The notes under the pieces were generated by a model. That model was not told the origin of the DNA and did no database searches. It saw nothing but the letters and a program-made list of their open reading frames with translations. Shown piece after piece: positions 16,366 through 24,600 of a stretch of 26,966 nt of DNA. The position numbers and the translations under genes were made by a program. Each line of letters starts with the position of its first letter. Positions within the stretch are counted from its first letter, which is position 1. This DNA comes from Clostridium sp. AF27-2AA (GTDB lineage Bacteria > Bacillota > Clostridia > Lachnospirales > Lachnospiraceae). The DNA is taken from positions 1 through 26,966 of the forward strand of contig NZ_QUFI01000034.1 of assembly GCF_003478505.1 (NCBI RefSeq), in the 5' to 3' direction.

Positions 16366-17205
16366 ATGAAGTTATGTTATCAGGTTGCCACACCGGATGT
16401 TGCGATCGCAGATTCGGTTACGGCATATCAGGGACCTCTGGAGAAAAGCTTTTCGGATCTTGCAAAGCTTGGTTATCAGGGAGTGGAGCTGATGACGTTA
16501 AATCCGTCAGAGCTTGACTGGGAGTTTGTAAAATGTGAGGCAGAAAAAAACGGCTTGAAGGTGGTTCTGGTCTGCACCGGTGAAATCTTCGGCCAGCTGG
16601 GACTCAGCTATACAAACCCGGATCCGGAGAACCGGAAAGAGGCAATTCGCAGAAGTAAGGAGATCATCGACTTTGCTGCTTATCTGGGAGCAAATATCAA
16701 CATCGGGCGTATCCGCGGACAGTACTGCAAGGAGCTGACAAAAGCGCAGACAGAGGAGCTGGCGGTTGCCGCGTTCCGGGAACTGGCCGATTACGCGGCA
16801 CCGAAGGGTGTAAAGATCGCATTGGAAACAGTTACCATCATGCAGACGAATTTTATCAATACCTGCGCGGAGGGCGCAGACATGGTGGATCGGGTAAACC
16901 GGCCGAATTTTCGCCTGATGCTGGATGTGTTTCACTTAAATCTGGAAGAGAAGGATCTGTTTGAGGCTATCCGCCGATACAGCTCCTATAACATCCATGT
17001 CCATCTGGCTGACAATAACCGCCGCTATCCAGGCCAGTGCGGACTGGATTTTGAAAAAATCATTTCTACCTTCCGGGAATGCGGATATGATGGCGCATTT
17101 ACCACGGAAATATTCCAGCTGCCAAGCATGGAAGGCGCGGCAAAGGGTGCGGCTGAGTATCTGATCCCGATCATGAAGAAGGTTTACGGACAGGAGGAAG
17201 CATGA
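16366..17205 (+). CDS. Xylose-isomerase-like TIM-barrel epimerase (IolO-like)
   Basis: A 279-residue protein of the sugar phosphate isomerase/epimerase (xylose isomerase-like TIM barrel) superfamily. It shares recognisable blocks with Thermotoga IolO, the 5-keto-L-gluconate epimerase: TNFINT around residue 163, LDVFHLNLEE with the metal Asp, HVHLADNNR followed by PGQCG, and a late acidic TTEIF. The expected metal ligands (Glu of KIALETV, Asp of LDVFH, His of VHLAD, Glu of TTEI) are all present. It should move a keto or hydroxyl group on a keto sugar acid; the substrate is not certain. AAGGAG lies 7 bases before the ATG, and the gene opens the P4 operon, overlapping the next by 4 bases (ATGA). 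Confidence 0.75.
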   Translation: MKLCYQVATPDVAIADSVTAYQGPLEKSFSDLAKLGYQGVELMTLNPSELDWEFVKCEAEKNGLKVVLVCTGEIFGQLGLSYTNPDPENRKEAIRRSKEIIDFAAYLGANINIGRIRGQYCKELTKAQTEELAVAAFRELADYAAPKGVKIALETVTIMQTNFINTCAEGADMVDRVNRPNFRLMLDVFHLNLEEKDLFEAIRRYSSYNIHVHLADNNRRYPGQCGLDFEKIISTFRECGYDGAFTTEIFQLPSMEGAAKGAAEYLIPIMKKVYGQEEA

Positions 17206-17861
17206 AAAGTATTGCACTGATCCATACCGTAAAGACGGTAGCGAATTCCTTTGAACAGAAACTGAAGGATTATGTGGGGGAACCGGTCAAGATCCATAAT
17301 CTCTGGGACGATTTCCTGGCGAATAATCCGAATGAGATCGGGGAGTTTACCATAGAAAACCGCTGCCGCCTGTATAACGATATCAAGTCTGCAGAGATGA
17401 CGGGAGCCGATATGATCGTGGTGACCTGTTCTACACTGACACCGGTAGTCAATATGATCCGGCCCTTTGTGAGGGTGCCTCTGATCGCCATTGACGATGC
17501 GATGGGAAGGAAGGCAGTAACCTGCGGAGAACGGATCCTGGTTCTTGCGACGGCAGGAAGCACGGAGGGGCCTATGCGGGAAAAGCTGAATGCGGAAGCA
17601 GCAAAGCTTGGAAAAAGCATTCAGATTGATTTTCAGGCAAACGCGGAAGCGTTTCAGGCTATGAAGGCAGTACAGATGGAACGTCACGATGCGATCCTGT
17701 TAGATATGGCGAAAAATATTTCCGGATATGACTGTGTGGTGCTGGCTCAGGCATCCATGGCACATCTGGATCAGAAAATAGAAGCAATCTGTAAGATCCC
17801 TGTTCTGTCAAGTCCCGGACTTTGCATGGAGCAGGTGAAGGAAACATTAAAAACGATATAA
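17202..17861 (+). CDS. Asp/Glu racemase superfamily protein with a single catalytic-site Cys
   Basis: A 219-residue protein of the Asp/Glu/hydantoin racemase fold. The first active-site cysteine is present at Cys76 (IVVTCSTLTP). At the position of the second, where two-base racemases have a GCT or ACT motif, this protein has Gln183 in VVLAQASMA. Loss of one cysteine rules out the normal two-cysteine racemisation and suggests a one-base isomerase, decarboxylase or lyase; arylmalonate decarboxylase is a known one-cysteine member of the superfamily. The ATG overlaps the previous stop by 4 bases, which indicates translational coupling, and the next gene follows within 25 bases. Confidence 0.75.
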   Translation: MKSIALIHTVKTVANSFEQKLKDYVGEPVKIHNLWDDFLANNPNEIGEFTIENRCRLYNDIKSAEMTGADMIVVTCSTLTPVVNMIRPFVRVPLIAIDDAMGRKAVTCGERILVLATAGSTEGPMREKLNAEAAKLGKSIQIDFQANAEAFQAMKAVQMERHDAILLDMAKNISGYDCVVLAQASMAHLDQKIEAICKIPVLSSPGLCMEQVKETLKTI

Positions 17862-17884
17862 AAATAGAAAAGGAGACTACTGAC

Positions 17885-18712
17885 ATGACCAACGAAAAGA
17901 AACAGGAGTTGGATGCTCTTTGCCTGAAATTCAGACGTACCCTGATAGAAATCTTACATGAGAGACAGACCGGACATCCGGGCGGATCTCTTTCCGTATG
18001 CGAGATCCTTACAAACCTTTATTTTAACGACGCAAATATCTCTCCGGAGAATATCAATGACAGAAGCCGTGATAAGATCGTGCTCTGCAAGGGACATGCT
18101 GCTCCGATGCTTTATCTGGAGCTGGCAGAAAAAGGCTTTTTCCCGATGGAAGAGATGCACAGCCTCCGTCAGATCAACAGCCGTCTGCAGGGACATCCGT
18201 GTTCTAAAGAAACTCCCGGAGTTGAGGCATCTACCGGTCCTCTCGGAGCCGGTTATCCTTTCGCGTTAGGCATGGCACTTTCCGATATGCATGATGGTGT
18301 AGACGCTTACACCTATGCGATCCTTGGAGATGGTGAGATCAACGAGGGCGTGGTATGGGAGACCTGCATGAATGCCTCCAAGTTTAAAGCAGACCGTCTG
18401 ATCTCTATTCTGGACTGGAATGGTGTACAGCTGGACGGAACTACCGAGCAGATCATGCCGATGGGTGACATCGAACTGAAGTTTAAGGCATTTGGCTATA
18501 ATACCATTGTCTGTGACGGACATAATGTGGCAGCCCTCAGCGCAGCGATCGAGACCGCGAAATCGGTTAAGGGTGTTCCGAGCATCATTCTGGCAAAGAC
18601 TGTGAAGGGCAAGGGCATTTCCTTTATGGAGGGCAAGAACACCTGGCATGGTGCTCCGGTTAAGGATGCCGATTATGAAGCAGCAATGAAAGAACTGGGA
18701 GGTGTACAGTAA
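17885..18712 (+). CDS. Transketolase N-terminal subunit
   Basis: A 275-residue protein equal to the thiamine-diphosphate-binding first half of transketolase. Visible landmarks are TGHPGGSLSVCEIL, KGHAAPMLYLELAEKG, LQGHPCSKETPGVEASTGPLG and the cofactor motif GDGEINEGVVWE leading to ILDWN. Split transketolases are common in archaea and clostridia, and some serve special pathways, such as D-apulose-4-phosphate or sulfofructose cleavage. ATG 17885 has AGGAG 9 bases upstream; an upstream ATG at 17822 lies inside the previous gene and is less likely. The stop overlaps the start of the C-terminal subunit (TAATG), so the two are made together. Confidence 0.93.
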   Translation: MTNEKKQELDALCLKFRRTLIEILHERQTGHPGGSLSVCEILTNLYFNDANISPENINDRSRDKIVLCKGHAAPMLYLELAEKGFFPMEEMHSLRQINSRLQGHPCSKETPGVEASTGPLGAGYPFALGMALSDMHDGVDAYTYAILGDGEINEGVVWETCMNASKFKADRLISILDWNGVQLDGTTEQIMPMGDIELKFKAFGYNTIVCDGHNVAALSAAIETAKSVKGVPSIILAKTVKGKGISFMEGKNTWHGAPVKDADYEAAMKELGGVQ

Positions 18713-19647
18713 TGGCAAAGGCAATTCGTGATGTATATGGAGAGACACTGAAAAAATACGGCGCGATGAATGAGAATATCGTAGTTCTGGATGCAGATGT
18801 ATCCGGCTCCACAAAATCGGCCGTGTTCGGAAAGGAGTATCCGGACCGTTTCTATAACTGCGGAATCAGTGAGTATGCGATGATGGGCATGGCAGCAGGC
18901 ATGGCCAAAAACGGCAAGATCCCGTTTGTCAATACCTTTGCGGTATTTTTAACCACACTGGGGTCTCTGGCAGCAAGAACCTTTATGTCCTACTCCGGAC
19001 TGCCGATCAAGATGATGGGTGGTTACGGCGGCTTATCCGATGCCTTTGACGGTGCGACCCATCATGCTCTGGAGGACATTGCCATGATGCGTACACTTCC
19101 GGGGGTAAATGTTATGGTAGCTTCCGATGCGCAGATTACCGACTGGATGGTCAAAACCGCTATTGAAGTCAATGAGCCGATGTACATCCGTCTTTCGAGA
19201 GACGCGGCTCCGGACTGCCATCCGGAGAATGCGAAGTTTGAAATGGGCAAAGGTATGGTGGTAAGAGAAGGAACCGATGTAACCATCATTGCCTGCGGTC
19301 TGATGGTAAGTACCGCAATTACGGCTGCAAAAGCTCTGGAGCAGGAGGGCATCAGCGTGAGAGTTGTGGATATGTACTGCATCAAACCGATTGACGCAGA
19401 GCTGATCGAGAAATGCGCGAAAGAAACCGGCGCGATCGTAACAGCGGAGGAGCACAGCGTGATCGGCGGTCTTGGCGGAGCAGTCAGCGAGGTTCTGGCA
19501 AAATCCGGATGCCTGGTACCGGTCGAGATGGTCGGCATGCAGGATCGTCACGGTGAATCCGGTCCTTACAGTGAGCTGTTAAAGAAATACGGCCTGGATG
19601 CGGAAGCAGTTGCGGCAGCTGCAAAAAAGGCAGCAGCAAGAAAATAG
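18712..19647 (+). CDS. Transketolase C-terminal subunit
   Basis: A 311-residue protein equal to the pyrimidine-binding and C-terminal domains of transketolase. It has VVLDADVSGSTKSAVF, the cofactor-activating glutamate region GISEYAMMGMAAGMA, the phosphate-site-like RLSRDAAP, and a closing HGESGPYSELLKKYGL. With the preceding subunit it forms the active tetramer or dimer in the cytosol, moving two-carbon ketol units. GGGAGG lies 9 bases before the ATG that overlaps the previous stop. The donor in this pathway is unknown; a role in a dedicated catabolic route is inferred from its operon rather than the pentose-phosphate pathway. Confidence 0.93.
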   Translation: MAKAIRDVYGETLKKYGAMNENIVVLDADVSGSTKSAVFGKEYPDRFYNCGISEYAMMGMAAGMAKNGKIPFVNTFAVFLTTLGSLAARTFMSYSGLPIKMMGGYGGLSDAFDGATHHALEDIAMMRTLPGVNVMVASDAQITDWMVKTAIEVNEPMYIRLSRDAAPDCHPENAKFEMGKGMVVREGTDVTIIACGLMVSTAITAAKALEQEGISVRVVDMYCIKPIDAELIEKCAKETGAIVTAEEHSVIGGLGGAVSEVLAKSGCLVPVEMVGMQDRHGESGPYSELLKKYGLDAEAVAAAAKKAAARK

Positions 19648-19691
19648 GCGGCCGCGTCAGGCAGATTCCATCGGAAAGGAACAAAAAAATT

Positions 19692-20603
19692 ATGGAAAAG
19701 TCCATGAAACGGTACATGAAGGTCGGTACGATCCTTCATGTATCCTACAAAGAGGTTGGTTTCGGGGAGGGACCGATCCTGGAATGTTTAAAAAAGATTG
19801 TGACGGACCCGTATTTTGAAGCGGTGGAAGTGGCACACATGAAGGATCCGGTTGTGCGCAAAAGAGCGGCAGAGATGATTGTTGCTGCGCATATGACCAC
19901 TGCTTACGGCGGTCAGGGACTGATGCTGGGAGCTGGCTTAAACATCAATGACTTAAACGAAGAGGGACGACAGAAGGCCCTGGCTTCCCTGAAAATGGGG
20001 ATCGATGAGGCATATGAGATCGGGGCACAGGACTTTGCGTTTCTGGCAGGCCGCTACGAGGCAGAGACAATGGAAGAATCCTTCCAGGCACTTCTTGCTT
20101 CCACCAGAGAGCTTTGCGAGTACGCGAAAGCTAAGGGAAACATGCCGGTTCTCTGCGAGGTGTTTGATTATGATATCGCAAAGAAATCTCTGATCGGTCC
20201 GGTTGACCGGGTAAAACGCTACGCAGAGACGATCTGTGCGGAGTATGACAATTTTGGCCTGATGGTGGATCTGAGCCATATTCCGATGATCCATGAAACC
20301 ATTGAGGAGAATCTGCTTCCGGTCCGCAGATTTATCCGCCACGCCCACATGGGCAATACGGTGATCAGGAGTCCGGAATGCCCGGCTTACGGGGATGAGC
20401 ACCCGAGGTTTGGCTTCCCGAACAGTGAAAATGATGTAAAAGAACTGGCCGATTATCTGAGGCTGCTGATGGAGATCGGATTCATCAGTGAAAAGAATCG
20501 TCCGATCGTAAGCTTTGAGGTAAAACCCTTTGAAGAAGAGGATCCCGATATCTGCCTGGCAAATGCAAAACGAACACTTGACCTGGCGTGGGAACTTGTA
20601 TAA
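19692..20603 (+). CDS. TIM-barrel sugar isomerase/epimerase-like protein, copy 1
   Basis: A 303-residue xylose-isomerase-like TIM barrel. A Glu-Asp-His-Glu metal quartet is plausible: Glu of LCEVFDYD, Asp of VDLSHIP, His of RHAHMGN and Glu of SFEVKP. It aligns along its whole length with the next gene's product, sharing KVGTI, EEGR, FLAG, LIGP, VDLSH, GN, YGDEHPR/YGDKHPR and the NS-NDV block, so the pair arose by tandem duplication. No characterised family is recognised. Candidate roles are isomerase, epimerase or decarboxylase of a sugar acid. GGAAAGGA lies about 11 bases before the ATG, and 44 bases separate it from the transketolase gene. Confidence 0.75.
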   Translation: MEKSMKRYMKVGTILHVSYKEVGFGEGPILECLKKIVTDPYFEAVEVAHMKDPVVRKRAAEMIVAAHMTTAYGGQGLMLGAGLNINDLNEEGRQKALASLKMGIDEAYEIGAQDFAFLAGRYEAETMEESFQALLASTRELCEYAKAKGNMPVLCEVFDYDIAKKSLIGPVDRVKRYAETICAEYDNFGLMVDLSHIPMIHETIEENLLPVRRFIRHAHMGNTVIRSPECPAYGDEHPRFGFPNSENDVKELADYLRLLMEIGFISEKNRPIVSFEVKPFEEEDPDICLANAKRTLDLAWELV

Positions 20604-20652
20604 AGTTAGAATTGCATAACAATAAAATGAATCAGAGCAGGAGGAAAAGAAC

Positions 20653-21549
20653 ATGAGAGAGTCTATTCATAAATATTTTCAGGTAGGTACCATCCGCTGG
20701 ATGTCCTTTCCGAACAGAAGTGTAGTAGATCAGGTAAAGCGGATCGCGGTAGATGATTACTTTGATGCGATCGAGGTGACCAAATGTGCCGATGACGCAG
20801 AGCGCGAAGAGGTGAAAAAAATCCTGGAGCAGTCTCATTTAAAGGTCTGCTATGGCGCACAGCCGAGACTTCTCGGACCGAAGCTGAATCCGAACGACAT
20901 CGATGAGGAGGGCAGAAAAAAAGCTGAGGCTACCCTGATCGAGGCAGTGGATGAGGCAGAATACCTTGGCGCAAAGGGAATCGCATTCCTGGCAGGAAAA
21001 TGGGAAGAGGAAACCAAGGATCAGGCTTACGCACAGCTGTTAAAAACTACCCGCAATGTCTGTGACTACGCAGCGAAGAAGGGCATGAACGTAGAGCTGG
21101 AGGTCTTTGATTTCGATATGGACAAGGCAGCCCTGATCGGACCGGCTCCCTATGCGGCACAGTTTGCGGCAGACATGAGAATGACCCATAACAATTTCGG
21201 ATTATTGGTAGATCTGTCTCATTTCCCGACTACCTATGAGACCTCAAAATTTGTGATCCGGACCTTAAGACCTTACATCACTCACCTTCATTTCGGAAAT
21301 GCAGTCGTAGAAGAGGGCTGCCCGATGTATGGTGACAAGCATCCGCGTCTGGGCTATCCGAACAGCGCCAACGATGTGGAGCAGCTGACCGATTATCTGC
21401 AGGTACTTAAGGAAGAGGGCTTCTTCAACGCGAAGGATCCGATGGTACTGTCCATGGAGGTTACCCTGGCTCCGGGTGAGGACGATGAAATCATTCTGGC
21501 AAATACCAAACGCTGCTTAAACCGCGCATGGGCACTGGTAGAAGACTAA
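20653..21549 (+). CDS. TIM-barrel sugar isomerase/epimerase-like protein, copy 2
   Basis: A 298-residue paralogue of the preceding protein. The candidate metal ligands are kept: Glu of ELEVFDFD, Asp of VDLSHFP, His of THLHFGN and Glu of SMEVTL. It differs from copy 1 around the barrel mouth: TTYETSKF replaces MIHETIEE after the VDLSH motif, and VVEEGCPMYG replaces VIRSPECPAYG. That hints at different substrates or two steps in the same route. AGGAGG (20639-20644) lies 8 bases before the ATG. The 49-base gap from copy 1 holds no obvious promoter. Confidence 0.75.
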   Translation: MRESIHKYFQVGTIRWMSFPNRSVVDQVKRIAVDDYFDAIEVTKCADDAEREEVKKILEQSHLKVCYGAQPRLLGPKLNPNDIDEEGRKKAEATLIEAVDEAEYLGAKGIAFLAGKWEEETKDQAYAQLLKTTRNVCDYAAKKGMNVELEVFDFDMDKAALIGPAPYAAQFAADMRMTHNNFGLLVDLSHFPTTYETSKFVIRTLRPYITHLHFGNAVVEEGCPMYGDKHPRLGYPNSANDVEQLTDYLQVLKEEGFFNAKDPMVLSMEVTLAPGEDDEIILANTKRCLNRAWALVED

Positions 21550-21584
21550 GAAATACCGAAAAACGAGAAAAGGAGAACGGAATC

Positions 21585-22550
21585 ATGAAGATTGTAGTAT
21601 TAGATGGCTATACCGAAAATCCTGGTGATATCAGCTGGGGGCCGATTGAAGCTCTTGGCGAGGTTACCGTATATGACAGAACTGCTTACGAGGAGTCCCC
21701 GCTGATCGCGGAGGGCATCGGTGACGCAGATGTGATCGTGATCAACAAGACACCGATCAGTAAAGAAACCATGGACAAGTGCCCGAACTTAAAGGCGATT
21801 GCAGTTCTGGCTACCGGCTACAATGTAGTAGATTATGAGTACGCAAAGGCAAAGGGCATTCCGGTTATGAATGTTCCGGTATATGGAACGGATAATGTCA
21901 GCCAGTTTGCTGTCAGCCTTTTGCTTGAGGTATGCTCCCATATCGGACATCACAGCGATTCTGTATATGCCGGTGAGTGGGCAGAGAATGCAGACTGGTG
22001 CTACTGGCATTATCCGATGATCGAAGTATCCGGAAAGACCGCAGGCATCATCGGACTTGGCCGTATCGGTGTGAATACCGCAAAAATCTTAAAGGCCATG
22101 AACGTGAATGTGATCGCTTATGACGCATTCCAGAGCGAGGCAGGAAAAGCGGTTGCGGAGTATGTGGAATTAGATGAGCTGCTTGCAAAGTCTGACTTTA
22201 TCTTCCTGCATTGCCCGCTGTTCCCATCTACTCAGGGAATTATCGGAAAAGAGAATATCGCGAAGATGAAGGATGGAGTCATCATCATCAATAACAGCCG
22301 CGGACCGCTGATCGTTGAGCAGGATCTTTACGACGCATTAGAGAATGGAAAAGTGGCAGCCGCAGCTGTGGATGTTGTTTCCACGGAGCCGATCAAAAAA
22401 GACAACGTTCTGTTAAAAGCGAAAAACTGCATCATCACCCCTCATATTTCCTGGGCAACCAAGGAGGCACGTGAACGCATCATGAACACAACTGCAGAGA
22501 ATATCAAGTCCGTGATCGACGGTGTTCCGCAGAATGTAGTGAATAAGTAA
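21585..22550 (+). CDS. NAD-dependent D-2-hydroxyacid dehydrogenase
   Basis: A 321-residue member of the D-isomer-specific 2-hydroxyacid dehydrogenase family. The NAD-binding GxGxxG is at 157-162 (GLGRIG) with an acidic Asp180 about 18 residues later, which points to NAD. The catalytic set is Arg239 (NNSRG), Glu268 (VSTEP) and His287 (TPHISW). It is closest in style to hydroxypyruvate reductase/glycerate dehydrogenase, reducing a 2-keto acid or the reverse. The open frame extends up to 21528, overlapping the previous gene, but ATG 21585 has AAGGAG close upstream. It is the last gene of the P4 operon; no strong terminator follows, so read-through into the activator and rpoN is possible. Confidence 0.88.
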   Translation: MKIVVLDGYTENPGDISWGPIEALGEVTVYDRTAYEESPLIAEGIGDADVIVINKTPISKETMDKCPNLKAIAVLATGYNVVDYEYAKAKGIPVMNVPVYGTDNVSQFAVSLLLEVCSHIGHHSDSVYAGEWAENADWCYWHYPMIEVSGKTAGIIGLGRIGVNTAKILKAMNVNVIAYDAFQSEAGKAVAEYVELDELLAKSDFIFLHCPLFPSTQGIIGKENIAKMKDGVIIINNSRGPLIVEQDLYDALENGKVAAAAVDVVSTEPIKKDNVLLKAKNCIITPHISWATKEARERIMNTTAENIKSVIDGVPQNVVNK

Positions 22551-22590
22551 CAGAAAAACAAGACGATTTTCATAATTTTTCTGCAAAATT

Positions 22591-22625
22591 GAATGGGCTA
22601 TGGTATACTTTACCATAGCCCATTC
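22591..22625. promoter_or_regulatory. Perfect 15-base palindrome containing an extended -10 promoter
   Basis: GAATGGGCTATGGTA (22591-22605) is the exact inverse of 22611-22625, with a five-base centre TACTT. The extended -10 element TGGTATACT (22601-22609) runs across the centre, and CTGCAA (22581-22586) at 17-base spacing is a weak -35. Transcription would start at the right arm, so the sequence is more likely an operator on DNA than an RNA hairpin. It has no T-run for a terminator on the plus strand. Confidence 0.6.
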
Positions 22626-22676
22626 AAGGAAAAGGGGCAGATGAAACTGTCTTGGAAAAAGGAGAAAATCTCGGAC

Positions 22677-24596
22677 ATGGTAAAGATAAGGGTTTTTATA
22701 CCGCATCTGGAGCTGAAAGAAATCTTTGAAGATGTGGTGAAGAAACTGCCGCAGTACGAAACAATTCAGATAGAACAGCAGTATGTATTCGGAACACCGG
22801 ATGATCTGGCCAAATATGGCGATGCTGATGTGCTGGTCGCGCGGGGCATGACGTATGAGGTGCTGAAAAATCTGTTTCCGGACAAGCATGTGATCGAAGT
22901 GCATGTCAGCAGTTTTGATATTTTTGACGCGTTGGTAGAGTGCAGAAAACAGAATGCCGGAAAAATCGCACTCTGCCTGCATAACCGGAAATTCAAATCC
23001 ATGGAGGAGCTGGAGGAGCTTTGCGGTGCGTCCATCACGATTTATGATACTCCGAATGAGGCTTCCACGGAAGCCGCAGTCCATCAGGCCATGGAGGACG
23101 GCGCGGATATTTTTGTCGGTGCGGGAACCATGTGCGGAATCTGTGACCGGCTGGGATTAAAGCGTGTCCATATCCATACGAATGAAGAAGCGGTGGAGGT
23201 GGCCATGAAGGAAGCGCTCAATGCAGCGCGGACAATCCGGCAGGAGCGTGCCAAGAGTGATATCATTGAGGCCATGCTCAATCACAGTGAAGAAGGCGTG
23301 CTCGCGATTAGCGACAGAGGACGGATTCTGGCGATCAATAATCAGGCATACCGTATTTTTCAGATTTCTACCATCGACTCGCTTGTTGGCAGTCCGGCAG
23401 CAGAGCTGGAGCAGGCAGATGACTGGGAAAATCTTCTGCATGAAAATCAGGCGCGCGAGCGCATCCTGAAGATCAAAGGCAAGGATTACTATGTGCAGTA
23501 CAAACACCTGAGTGAAGAAGCGGCCGAGACCGGAGCTTTGGTTTTTATCCGGAATACCGATCGGATCATGGAAGAGGAACGAAAAATCCGGAAGGGACTT
23601 GCAGAAAAAGGACTGACAGCCAAGTATTCCTTTTCAGATATTCTTGGAAAAAGCAAGGCAATTCGTGAGAATATCCATATGGCACAGCGTTACAGCCGGG
23701 TTAATTCCAATGTTCTGATCGTGGGAGAAACCGGTACCGGAAAAGAATTATTCGCGCACAGTATTCATCAGGCATCAAGCCGCAGTGATCAGCCGTTTGT
23801 TGCGTTAAACTGTGCCGCACTCCCGGAAAATCTGCTGGAAAGCGAACTGTTCGGGTATGAGGCAGGCGCTTTCTCGGGCGCGGCCAAAGGCGGTAAGATC
23901 GGTCTGTTTGAGCTGGCACACCGGGGAACCATTTTTTTGGATGAGATTGGAGAAATTCCGATCACTTTGCAGGCCAAGCTTTTGCGTGTGCTGCAGGAAA
24001 AGGAAATCCGCCGCATCGGCAGCACCAGTGTGCATCCGATCGATGTCCGTGTTGTTTCTGCAACCAATATTAATATAGAAGAAAAGATCCGAAACGGACA
24101 GTTCCGTTCTGATCTGTATTATCGTTTGAACCTTCTTGATATCAGTATTCCACCGCTCAGAGAGCGCCGGGAAGATGTTCAGGAACTGGTTGATTTTTAC
24201 CTGACCAGATTTGCGTGCGAAATGGGAAAACGGATCCCGACTGTAACATCGGAGGCTGCTCAGCTTTTGATGCAGTATGACTGGCCGGGAAACGTGCGGG
24301 AGCTGCGCAATGTCTGTGAACGCCTGATCGTTTTGAATGACAGCGATTTTGTCAGTGCCGGGCTTTTAAGACAATTGAAAATTTTTCGCGAGAGCAAAGC
24401 GCGGGAGCCGGTTATTCTTCCGGAGGAACAGATGGAAGATACGGTCTACAGCCGCTTAAAGCCGAAGAAAAAGAAAAAGGAGCTGGCGGAGGAGCTTGGT
24501 GTCAGCCGCACGACTCTGTGGCGTATGGCAAAACGCCAGAGCGCGCTGGAGCAAAAGCAGCGGGAGCAGGAGATCAGCAAGAGAAGGAGCGAATGA
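22677..24596 (+). CDS. PrpR-type sigma-54 enhancer-binding activator 2, with GAFSGA loop
   Basis: A 639-residue activator with the same plan as activator 1. The PrpR_N sensor covers about residues 1-180 (VLVARGMT near 52-59); a PAS-like domain covers about 200-300. The AAA+ domain has GETGTGKE, ELFGYEAGAFSGA and TIFLDEIG; the sigma-54 contact loop at residues 397-402 reads GAFSGA, with Ser for the usual Thr. The C-terminal helix-turn-helix is short (KKELAEELGVSRTTLWRMAK) and is followed by a charged tail. The start is uncertain: ATG 22677 begins the PrpR_N fold and has AAGGAG 12 bases upstream; ATG 22641 is an in-frame alternative. An ATG at 22593 would put the palindrome in the coding region and is rejected. 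rpoN follows after 4 bases, so it probably acts with that sigma factor on P1, P2 and P4. Confidence 0.9.
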   Translation: MVKIRVFIPHLELKEIFEDVVKKLPQYETIQIEQQYVFGTPDDLAKYGDADVLVARGMTYEVLKNLFPDKHVIEVHVSSFDIFDALVECRKQNAGKIALCLHNRKFKSMEELEELCGASITIYDTPNEASTEAAVHQAMEDGADIFVGAGTMCGICDRLGLKRVHIHTNEEAVEVAMKEALNAARTIRQERAKSDIIEAMLNHSEEGVLAISDRGRILAINNQAYRIFQISTIDSLVGSPAAELEQADDWENLLHENQARERILKIKGKDYYVQYKHLSEEAAETGALVFIRNTDRIMEEERKIRKGLAEKGLTAKYSFSDILGKSKAIRENIHMAQRYSRVNSNVLIVGETGTGKELFAHSIHQASSRSDQPFVALNCAALPENLLESELFGYEAGAFSGAAKGGKIGLFELAHRGTIFLDEIGEIPITLQAKLLRVLQEKEIRRIGSTSVHPIDVRVVSATNINIEEKIRNGQFRSDLYYRLNLLDISIPPLRERREDVQELVDFYLTRFACEMGKRIPTVTSEAAQLLMQYDWPGNVRELRNVCERLIVLNDSDFVSAGLLRQLKIFRESKAREPVILPEEQMEDTVYSRLKPKKKKKELAEELGVSRTTLWRMAKRQSALEQKQREQEISKRRSE

Positions 24597-24600
24597 TTAG

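Noticed and set aside
17885..19647. Split transketolase as sulfofructose transketolase (SqwGH) of the sulfo-TK route
   Set aside because: No sulfoquinovosidase, sulfolactaldehyde dehydrogenase, isomerase or sulfonate exporter of that pathway is seen nearby.
20584..20604. A GG-rich sequence before TIM-barrel copy 2 as a fifth sigma-54 promoter
   Set aside because: No GC occurs 10 bases after the GG, so the -12 element is missing; it is also inside the end of copy 1.
22551..22583. Inverted repeat CAGAAAAA/TTTTTCTG after the dehydrogenase gene as a terminator
   Set aside because: The eight-base stem is nearly all A-T with a long loop and has no following T-run, so it would be too weak.
22593..22676. 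Earlier ATG start at 22593 for activator 2
   Set aside because: It would lie inside the palindrome and overlap the promoter, and it adds residues not expected before a PrpR_N domain.
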